This document shows positions 54,223 through 62,778 of a stretch of DNA of 64,000 bases, one piece after another. The stretch is from DUML01 sp050949905 (GTDB lineage: Bacteria; Bacillota; Desulfitobacteriia; Desulfitobacteriales; Syntrophobotulaceae), in the NCBI GenBank assembly GCA_050949905.1, contig JBMNGP010000019.1, positions 38,840-102,839 of the forward strand, written 5' to 3'. A program made the translations under genes and the position numbers. Every line of letters starts with the position of its first letter. Position 1 is the first letter of the stretch. The notes under the pieces were generated by a model. The model was not told the origin of the DNA. It worked only from the letters and a program-made list of their open reading frames with translations, and did not search any database.

Positions 54223-55159
54223 TGTTGTAAGATAAAAATACCGAAAGTTGCAAGTTAAAATTCCAGAATGTTGCAATTGGAAATTCCATAGTATTGCAAA
54301 AAATCCATTGCAGGCATAAACCATAACCTATATCCTTGTATCTGACCAAAGCTACAAGGAGGAAAGGAGAATGCTTACAATGGACAAGATACATGATATC
54401 AGATTCCGTTTCTTCATGAAAGGAGAGAACATTTCCCAAATTGCAAATGCAATGCAAGTGGACTGGAAAACAGTACGGAAGTATGTCGATATGACGGACT
54501 TCAATGAACCGGCTCCCAAACCAGCTTCGGAACAGCATTTATGCCCAAAGCTGGATCCCTACAAGCCAACTATAGACAAATGGCTTGAAGAGGATAAACA
54601 GGCACCGCGTAAACAAAGACATACTGCCAAGAGGGTATTTCAGCGTCTTAAAAAAGAGTTTGCGGATTTTAATTGTTCCTATAGGACAGTCGCTACTTAC
54701 TATGCCGTAAAACATAAGGAGATATTTAATGGTGCCAGGGGTGGGTTCCTCCCTCTGGAACATCGCCCGGGAGAAGCCCAGGTTGATTTCGGCACAGCCG
54801 ATTTTTATGAAAACGGTAAGCGCCTAACTGGAAAATACCTCGAAGTGTCATTCCCTTACAGCAATAAAGGCTACTTGCAACTATTCTACGGCGAAAACAT
54901 GGAATGCCTACTGGAAGGACTGGACACAATCTTCCGACACATTGGTGTTGTGCCCGGCGAGGTATGGTTTGACAACACTAAAACAATTGTTACTAAAGTA
55001 ATCCGAGGCGGCGGCCGTGAGACCACAGAAAGGTTTGACCGGTTCAGGGAGCACTACCGTTTCCAAGCCGTGTTCATGAATCCCGGTGAAGGCCATGAAA
55101 AAGGCAACGTTGAAAACAAAGTCGGTTACCATAGACGTAACTTGATGAAGTACAATTAA
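54223..55159 (+). mobile_element. IS21-family element A, 5' part only
   Basis: Begins TGTTGTAAGATAAAAATACC inside a spacer of array 2 and carries the first 262 codons of an istA gene. It is then cut by an IS256-like element. No istB and no right end are present. It belongs to a different subgroup from the copies at 28151 and 61955. Confidence 0.75.
54371..55159 (+). pseudogene. Truncated IS21-family IstA
   Basis: ATG follows AGGAGGAAAGGAGA. N-terminal helix-turn-helix (ENISQIANAMQVDWKTVRKYV) and the first part of the DDE core (EAQVDFGTADFYENG, VWFDNTKTIVTKV, GHEKGNVENKVGYHRRN) are present, so all three catalytic residues remain. The C-terminal third is lost at the junction with IS256-like DNA: the last residues KYN are not IstA. 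Confidence 0.85.
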
Positions 55160-55239
55160 GTTCGCAAAAGTAGAAGGAAAAACCATCGGTAACTCCGAAA
55201 TTGGTAAGTGAAGAGCAAACCAAGAAGGAGTGTTTACCG

Positions 55240-55631
55240 ATGGTCTACTCTAATACTAACCGAAATTTCGAAGAAATGCTATTAAAATTTATCACCGAAG
55301 ATGATCCGATGCTTTCAATGCTCAAATGGCTCTGTGAACAGCTCATGGAAGCTGAAGTTGCTTCTAAAATCAATGCCTCTAAATCAGAACGCACCCCTCA
55401 GCGCTCAGGATACCGTTCCGGCTATCGAGTCAGACGGTTTGATACGCGCATGGGAACCATGTATCTTTTTGTTCCTAAGCTTCGTAAGGGAGGGTATGTC
55501 CCATTCTTCGTGACTGAGAAAAAACGTTCAGAAGTAGCTTTAATAAACGTTATCCATGAGGCCTATATCAATGGCGTATCCACCCGTAAAATGGACCGCT
55601 TAGCTAAAAGCTTGGGCATCGATTCCATCTC
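55240..55631 (+). pseudogene. IS256-family transposase, 5' part only
   Basis: ATG at 55240 follows AAGGAGTGTTTACCG. MVYSNTNRNFEEMLLKFI and MLKWLCEQLMEAEVASKINA, then GTMYLFVPKLRKG, are typical of Mutator-type transposases. The frame is cut after LGIDSI by the IS21 element B that begins at 55632. It differs from the IS256 element at 22973. The right part of the gene is nowhere in the window. Confidence 0.85.
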
Positions 55632-55696
55632 TGTTTTTGGCAAGTAAAAAATATAGCATTCCGGAAGTTAAATATGTAGCACCCCTGTTTCCACAT

Positions 55697-56418
55697 TTAG
55701 AAATTAATGGTTGAATGGGTTAGTCGGTAGCTTGGACCGTTAAATACGAGCAGGTGGCTGTGATGAATAAGACGGTCTATTATAGCACTGGTCATTTTCT
55801 CATCGAAGAATATGCCGTTCCAACGGCTGAACTCAAGGTTAGTGGTAATAATGACGCTGCGTTTCTCGTAACACTCTGAGATTACTTGGAAAAGTAATTG
55901 GGCACCTCCTTTTTCAAAAGGTACATAGCCCCATTCATCACAGATCAAAAGATCGCACTTTTGGATCTGACGCATATATTTGTTTAATGTGCCGGAAGCT
56001 TTGGCCTCGGATAGTTGGTTAACAAGAGCTGCTGTACGAAAGAATTTGACGGTTTTACCTTGGTTGCAGGCTTCAACTCCAATAGCCGTTGCTAGGTGAG
56101 TTTTGCCGGTTCCTACAGGGCCATACAGGATAAGATTCTCCTTGTTTTTAATAAAGTGAGCATTTTTAAGGTCTTCCAGACTTATTGTTTTCGGAATGTC
56201 TATATACTCAAAGTATAATCCTGAAAGGTTTTAACAACATCAAATCCGGCACTTTTAAGGAGTCTTTTTTTGCGGGAGATTTCCCTTTGAGCAAGTTCCC
56301 GCTTTAAAAGCTTAAGAAGAAACTCTTCGTTGGAAACAGCCTCAATATCTTTGTAATCCAGGTAGAATGTGCGGCCGATCTTTAAGGTCTTACAGTATTC
56401 TTTAATCAATGCTTGCAT
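55697..56418 (-). pseudogene. IstB of element B, single-base frameshift
   Basis: The first 72 codons (MQALIKEYCKTLKIGRTFYL...) end in a stop at 56200. One extra T in the TTT run near 56205 would join them to DIPKTISLEDLKN, Walker A GPVGTGKTHLA, Walker B LLICDEWGYVPF and the C-terminus at 55697. The helper ATPase is thus broken or made by frameshifting, so this copy may be immobile. Confidence 0.8.
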
Positions 56419-57947
56419 GCCTGATCACCTTCCTTAATCAGGAGATCATAGACATGTAAGTCTGGGTTATACTTCTGAACTTCCGGAAGGTTACTAGGCA
56501 GCTTGAAAAAGTTATTTTCCGGAAGGTTAGAATTTTGATGGTTATAAATAGCTTGTAAACTGTCAGTATTTATTAGATTCCGCCTTAAAGATTCAGCAAA
56601 AGCTTTTTCCGCAGTTGCCATATCTTGATCTTGAAGAATTGATGACAAAAGCTTAAGTGACCTTTTCTTTTCTGTGTAATCACATTTATTAAAATAGTCT
56701 TGAATTGTAGATGGCAGTTCTTTGAAAAAACCAGTATATTTTAGTGCCGTCGGCCTTTTAGCCATAAGATTCAGGTATGGTCCCCAAATCATTGATTCTT
56801 TTTGCTCTCCATATAACCTAGAGTGTTTTACTATTACCTGGTAGTCTTTATTCATGATTTCTATAATATCGGCACCTACTTTAAGCCATAATTCTTGGTT
56901 AGCATATCTCGGGGAAGATGAATAGAGTTTGTTGTCAAAACGAATTTTCCCATATTTATCTGCTTTTACCGGCTCTAATCTATACACTTCAAAAGCAACT
57001 TCCGGAAGGTTATCCATAGCAGCTTTGTCTTCAGCAAAAAGAGTACAGATTAATTTCTTTTTCTTGTAGTGTTTGCGCTGCATATCTTTATCGCACATTT
57101 TAAGTAATTCTCTGTTGTAATCTTGCAGATCTTCAAATTCCGGAATCGGCACGAGGAAGTTTCTTCGATGGTAACCTACTTTAACCTCAACATGCCCCTT
57201 CTCATGCCCACTGTTTGGATTACAGTAGTTGCTTCGGAAATTGTAGTGGAGCATGAACCTGTTAAACCCTTGAGTGACATCTCTTTCACCATTTTTACGT
57301 ATGTTTTTTACTACGGTAGACATATTGTCAAACCAAATATGGGTAGGAACTTTCCCCATATACTCGAAGATGTTCTTCAACCCTTCCAGTAAGCACTCTT
57401 GGTTCTCGGCTTTGAATAACTGGAGATAGCCTCCGTTGCTATAAGGAAAAGATAGGTTAAGGTAATATCCGTTGTATAAAACTCCCTTTTCAATGAACTG
57501 AGCTGAACCGAAGTCTAGCTGAGCTTCTCCCGGAGGATGATCAAGAGGCAAATAACCATTACTTGTTAATCCAATCTCTTTCTTACGCTTTGATACATAA
57601 GCCCTCACGGACCGGTCAGAGACATCAAACTCTGGGAATTGCTCTTTTAAGCGATTATATACTCTTTGTGCTGTGTGTCTTTGCTTCGGTTTGGCATTAA
57701 GATCTGCAATTAGCCAGGAATCAATCAAATCAGTATATGGAGCCAACTTACGGGGTTTAGATTTGGCTGGTGGCAGTTCCAAATTAAAGTTTTCCTTTTC
57801 TACATATTTTTTAACGGTATTAAAGTGGTGACCTGTTTCCGAGGAAATGCTGCGCAGGCTTTTCCCTTTATATTTAAACAGGTATCTGATATTATTGATT
57901 TGTTCCATTGTCAACATTCCTTTCTTTACCCCCTTTAAGCTTTGCAA
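56406..57947 (-). CDS. istA: IS21-family transposase IstA (element B)
   Basis: 513 residues. Helix-turn-helix near the N-terminus (KSLRSISSETGHHFNTVKKYV), DDE core (GEAQLDFGSAQF, IWFDNMSTVVKN, GHEKGHVEVKVGYHRRN). The N-terminal start is uncertain: the internal MLTMEQINNIRYLF, ten codons in, matches element A's MLTMDKIHDIRFRF and is the better start. Overlaps istB by 13 bases. Frame intact. Confidence 0.88.
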   Translation of the reverse strand: MQSLKGVKKGMLTMEQINNIRYLFKYKGKSLRSISSETGHHFNTVKKYVEKENFNLELPPAKSKPRKLAPYTDLIDSWLIADLNAKPKQRHTAQRVYNRLKEQFPEFDVSDRSVRAYVSKRKKEIGLTSNGYLPLDHPPGEAQLDFGSAQFIEKGVLYNGYYLNLSFPYSNGGYLQLFKAENQECLLEGLKNIFEYMGKVPTHIWFDNMSTVVKNIRKNGERDVTQGFNRFMLHYNFRSNYCNPNSGHEKGHVEVKVGYHRRNFLVPIPEFEDLQDYNRELLKMCDKDMQRKHYKKKKLICTLFAEDKAAMDNLPEVAFEVYRLEPVKADKYGKIRFDNKLYSSSPRYANQELWLKVGADIIEIMNKDYQVIVKHSRLYGEQKESMIWGPYLNLMAKRPTALKYTGFFKELPSTIQDYFNKCDYTEKKRSLKLLSSILQDQDMATAEKAFAESLRRNLINTDSLQAIYNHQNSNLPENNFFKLPSNLPEVQKYNPDLHVYDLLIKEGDQACKH

Positions 57948-58050
57948 CTCAAAGGGTATTGTATTTGAGGGGTGCTGGCAATGGTTTTTTCCATTTAACT
58001 GCTATATTTTTCTACTTCCGAAGTGCTACAATTTTATTTTGCCATAAACA

Positions 58051-61000
58051 TAAGCTAGGATCTATATCTTTATCTATATCATTCCAGCTTGCGGTTTGAG
58101 GTTTCAATTCCTTATAGGTAAGCTAGGATCCAGTATAGGAGCAAGCAGTTTAAAAGGCTTCTGCAGTTTCAATTCCTTATAGGTAAGCTAGGATCGTTAT
58201 TAGTTTATTATGTAAAGTACATGATAAAAAAGGTTTCAATTCCTTATAGGTAAGCTAGGATCCTATGAAGGCCTATTTCAACATTGAGGAGTTCAGGGGT
58301 TTCAATTCCTTATAGGTAAGCTAGGATCTTTAGCATCTTTGTTTTCAATCAGGGCGCCATTGGCGTGTTTCAATTCCTTATAGGTAAGCTAGGATCGTAC
58401 ATCTCTTTTCATCCTTTCTTTAATCAAGCGAGTTTCAATTCCTTATAGGTAAGCTAGGATCTGGTGCTATTGCTGATCAGGTATGCGAAGAAGATCCGTT
58501 TCAATTCCTTATAGGTAAGCTAGGATCCCCTTCACCATCAATGCTACCAGAGAAAGAGGGTGAGTTTCAATTCCTTATAGGTAAGCTAGGATCTCCTCGC
58601 GCTCAATGTCCTGATAGCAGTCATCGCAGGTTTCAATTCCTTATAGGTAAGCTAGGATCAGTCACTTCCGATGTAAAAAAATCAGATATTAAAAAAGGTT
58701 TCAATTCCTTATAGGTAAGCTAGGATCAACCATAGTCATACTATCGATTGTTTCGAAGAGGGAGTTTCAATTCCTTATAGGTAAGCTAGGATCAAGCAGA
58801 CATAAAAAAATACCCCTCCCGGGGTAGTGGGTTTCAATTCCTTATAGGTAAGCTAGGATCATACGTCCGTTTCCGTACCAGTCACCGCCGATGCGAGTGT
58901 TTCAATTCCTTATAGGTAAGCTAGGATCTATAATGAGCACTTACTTATGTAGGTGCTTTTCTTATGTTGTTTCAATTCCTTATAGGTAAGCTAGGATCCG
59001 AATAAGGAGCAAATCTCCATCATAAATCCTAGCGTTTCAATTCCTTATAGGTAAGCTAGGATCTACGTTCTCAAGGCTAAAATGAGAGCGCAGCACACCC
59101 GCGTTTCAATTCCTTATAGGTAAGCTAGGATCATCGGTATTTCATCAGGGTTTTGTTCCCATTTCATAGTTTCAATTCCTTATAGGTAAGCTAGGATCGA
59201 CTATAGAGGGTTTTAATCCTGTTACAGCAGCGTTAGTTTCAATTCCTTATAGGTAAGCTAGGATCCCTTTTCTTTCTCAAGCTCATCTATGACACCGGAA
59301 AGTTTCAATTCCTTATAGGTAAGCTAGGATCCCAGTTGCATCTTCACCGGTATCAATCAGACCCAGGTTTCAATTCCTTATAGGTAAGCTAGGATCCAAC
59401 GCGACTACAACAATAGCCCTGAATGCGTTGCCAAGTTTCAATTCCTTATAGGTAAGCTAGGATCGTGATCGGAGCATAATGCACGTTCTTTAACCCAAAT
59501 TGTTTCAATTCCTTATAGGTAAGCTAGGATCCATTGCTACAGGATCCATCGTCTCCTGGACAAAGTGTTTCAATTCCTTATAGGTAAGCTAGGATCTTTA
59601 ACCCTCTCAGTCTTTTGTTTCTGATCTCATCATTGTTTCAATTCCTTATAGGTAAGCTAGGATCCAAAAAAGCCCGGGGTCTCCCCGGGCTTTCGCTGTG
59701 TTTCAATTCCTTATAGGTAAGCTAGGATCGTACGGAAACTAGATCCAAACGGAAACGAGATCTGGTCGTTTCAATTCCTTATAGGTAAGCTAGGATCACG
59801 GAAGCTGGATTCAGCAGGAAACGAGATCTGGTCGTTTCAATTCCTTATAGGTAAGCTAGGATCTTTCTACCTTGGCGGTGGTTTTGAAGGTTCTAATTCG
59901 TTTCAATTCCTTATAGGTAAGCTAGGATCATTTAAGCTGAAAGAGAAGGACTGGGGTATCGAACGAGGTTTCAATTCCTTATAGGTAAGCTAGGATCGGA
60001 TCGAAGAAATACGGCCGCAATCGTAGCATCGAAAAGTTTCAATTCCTTATAGGTAAGCTAGGATCGCCTGGAAGACGCCGCTCTGCAATCTAAAGACACG
60101 GGTTTCAATTCCTTATAGGTAAGCTAGGATCTCGGAATATGAGGACAAGGAAGCGTTTTCAGCCACGGGTTTCAATTCCTTATAGGTAAGCTAGGATCCC
60201 TCAAACATTTTCTGTTTCATCCGAAAGACCTGAGTTTGTTTCAATTCCTTATAGGTAAGCTAGGATCAATCCGAGTCTATTTAACGTTAACACAAGGGAA
60301 TATTTGTTTCAATTCCTTATAGGTAAGCTAGGATCCGCAATCCCGCTAATACCAACGGTTTGACATATGACGGTTTCAATTCCTTATAGGTAAGCTAGGA
60401 TCGCTGACAGGGTTATCCCGCTCCTGGAACTAGGCGGCTGTTTCAATTCCTTATAGGTAAGCTAGGATCACAGGCGGTGAGAAAATGACAGTACGGAGCG
60501 GATTTTTGTTTCAATTCCTTATAGGTAAGCTAGGATCGCTGATTTTTAACATCACTCTCACCTTCTTTCCTTATGTTTCAATTCCTTATAGGTAAGCTAG
60601 GATCTTGAGCTAGCAACTCTGTATTCTTCGGGTCGAGTTTGTTTCAATTCCTTATAGGTAAGCTAGGATCGATCGGTCATTGACAGGCCTAACTGAGTGC
60701 AGCGCAAGTTTCAATTCCTTATAGGTAAGCTAGGATCCTGCCGAATGTTGCGGGTTTTTGCTTGTTTGTGGATATGTTTCAATTCCTTATAGGTAAGCTA
60801 GGATCAACCCCGTTGACGGATCCGGAAAAACCCCATTGCCGAGTTTCAATTCCTTATAGGTAAGCTAGGATGACGGTACTCCATCAGGATTGGCGTGCTT
60901 GGCCATGATAGTTTCAATTCCTTATAGGTAAGCTAGGATCGATGTACTGGTTACCGTCGACTTCATAGCGGATTAGTTTCAATTCCTTATAGGTAAGCTA

Positions 61001-61609
61001 GGATCGACTTAAAAACGAAGAATATGGCCTCACTGTGCTGGAGTTTCAATTCCTTATAGGTAAGCTAGGATCACCCAGGAACAGGCAACAGAGCAGCTAT
61101 ATATTTCAGGTTTCAATTCCTTATAGGTAAGCTAGGATCCCAGATACGATGTTGCAGACCGAGAAATCAGGCTGGAGGGGTTTCAATTCCTTATAGGTAA
61201 GCTAGGATCAAAAGCCCGGACACAGGACCGGGCAGAAAGGAGAAAAAGTTTCAATTCCTTATAGGTAAGCTAGGATCCAACTGAATATGGAACCAAAAAC
61301 TGAATATGGAACCAACGTTTCAATTCCTTATAGGTAAGCTAGGATCGGATACTTTACGCATATGAGGCAGACAGGGACTTGTGTTTCAATTCCTTATAGG
61401 TAAGCTAGGATCTTCAGTCCAAGGACACGGCAAAAAGTATTTTTTATGTTTCAATTCCTTATAGGTAAGCTAGGATCAGAAGAGGAAATGAATCGTGCCC
61501 AACAAAATGCCCAAGTTTCAATTCCTTATAGGTAAGCTAGGATCCAATAGATTTATTAGCTTTTGGAACTCAATCCAACGTTTCAATTCCTTATAGGTAA
61601 GCTAGGATC
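58051..61609 (-). CRISPR. CRISPR array 2, leader-proximal part (about 53 repeats)
   Basis: About 53 complete repeats of the array 2 type, preceded by the 12-nt stub of the repeat split by IS21-B. Spacers are 35-39 nt. The copy at 60843-60871 lacks the final C. The last repeat is 61580-61609, next to the leader. With the distal part about 62 spacers are present. Several spacers are related to one another or to array 1 spacers (see findings). Confidence 0.99.
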
Positions 61610-61772
61610 CCAAAAAATGCCTTAATAATCAGCCTTTCTAAAAAGGCTAGATCGTAGTTATCGAATTATTTTTTAGCTGAAAACACTCAGAACCCTGATA
61701 GATTCTAAGCTTTTGCAATAATTGGTTTCCGTCGAACCTACTGAGTTTTTGCTCTATTATAAGTAGACGGAA
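61610..61772 (-). promoter_or_regulatory. Leader of CRISPR array 2
   Basis: 163 bases, starting CCAAAAAATG next to the last repeat. TTTCCGTCGAACC at 61736-61748 matches the array 1 leader motif. On the minus strand TATAAT (in CTTATAATAG, about 61757) could be the -10. It joins directly to the end of the cas2 remnant, the classical cas2-leader-array order. Confidence 0.7.
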
Positions 61773-61954
61773 TTAAATTATATTATCATCGCCTCCTTTT
61801 TTAATTCCCATTGATTCTCGTTTGGAGTATTTTGTAGTTTTAAAAGTATAGAAAATTACTGAATCCTCATTCTCATCAATAACTTTTTCCAGTTCCATTT
61901 TTAGCTTCTTAAAGTTTGCCTCAGAGATCTCACCTTCTAAAACGGAGTTTTGTA
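61773..61954 (-). pseudogene. cas2: Cas2, 5' third removed by IS21
   Basis: The remaining 60 codons read IQNSVLEGEISEANFKKLKM, then DENEDSVIFYTFKTTKYSKR and a GGDDNII end. This is the C-terminal two thirds of a Cas2 adaptation protein. The IS21 end at 61955 replaces the N-terminal strand and its catalytic Asp (about 30 residues). The short frame up to 61970 that begins MIDIN uses IS sequence. cas1 would be expected upstream, beyond the element. Confidence 0.8.
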
Positions 61955-62019
61955 TGTTAATGTCAATCAAAAATTAGGCCACTTGCTGGTCAGAAATTAG
62001 GCCACCAAAGAATAAAAAA

Positions 62020-62778
62020 TTAGCCATTATTTGTCTGCTTGGCAAGGGCTTGCCTAAACCTGAAACTCTCTCCATTTATGTTTAAGATATGAGCATTATG
62101 AGTCAGCCGATCGAGAAGAGCTGCGGTCATCTGTTCATCGCCTAACACCTCCGTCCATTTAGGAAATTCGAGATTAGTTGTGATAATTAGGCTACCTCTT
62201 TCATACCTGGCGGAGCAAAACTGAAACAGCAACTCGGCGCCGGTTTTACTAAATGGGATATAGCCCAGTTCATCAAGAATAACTACATGAGGTGTCAGCC
62301 ACTGCTTTTCCAGACGACTTAAGCGATATTCCTGTTGGGCGGCCAGTAATTCGTTAATTAGTCCTGCTGCCGTGTAAAACTTAACTTTAAATCCCTGCCG
62401 GCAGGCTTCATAGCCCAGGGCGATGGCAATATGGGTTTTACCAACTCCAGAATTGCCAACAAGAATGATATTCTCTTTCTTTCGAATGTAATCTCCCTGC
62501 ATCAGCTTTAGTACCTTGGGCTTATTCAGGGAGGGAATTACCTTGAAATCAAAGTTCTCCAAGGTCTTAATCACCGGAAAAGCTGCTTGCCTGATACCAC
62601 GCTGGATTCGGTTATTCTCCCGTTGATGGATTTCCTGCTCTAATACTCCCAGTAAATATTCTTCATAATCAAGGTTATTGTCGACAGCTTCCCGAGCCAT
62701 AGACTCGTAGACTTTAGCAGCTTGAGGCATCTTTAATTTCTTTAGGTAGGCTTCCAAAAGCATCTTGTTTACAGCCAT
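62020..62778 (-). CDS. istB: IS21-family helper ATPase IstB (copy 2)
   Basis: 252 residues, identical to IstB at 29743-30501, with Walker A GNSGVGKTHIA and Walker B VVILDELGYIP. It overlaps istA by ten bases. It may still act for copy 1 in trans. Confidence 0.94.
   Translation of the reverse strand: MAVNKMLLEAYLKKLKMPQAAKVYESMAREAVDNNLDYEEYLLGVLEQEIHQRENNRIQRGIRQAAFPVIKTLENFDFKVIPSLNKPKVLKLMQGDYIRKKENIILVGNSGVGKTHIAIALGYEACRQGFKVKFYTAAGLINELLAAQQEYRLSRLEKQWLTPHVVILDELGYIPFSKTGAELLFQFCSARYERGSLIITTNLEFPKWTEVLGDEQMTAALLDRLTHNAHILNINGESFRFRQALAKQTNNG

Larger units (their letters stand above)
55632..58050 (-). mobile_element. IS21-family element B, complete
   Basis: 2419 bp with inverted ends TGTTTTTGGCAA (55632) and TGTTTATGGCAA (read inward from 58050), plus repeated TATAGCA/TCGGAAGT-type subterminal boxes. 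The left flank is the IS256-like transposase; the right flank is the last 12 nt of an array 2 repeat (TAAGCTAGGATC, 58051-58062). The mismatched flanks imply deletion or recombination. Carries istA and a frameshifted istB. Confidence 0.85.

Noticed and set aside
30567..61609. Self-targeting spacers against genes in this window
   Set aside because: No clear match was seen by eye; a systematic search was not possible, so this is left open rather than claimed.
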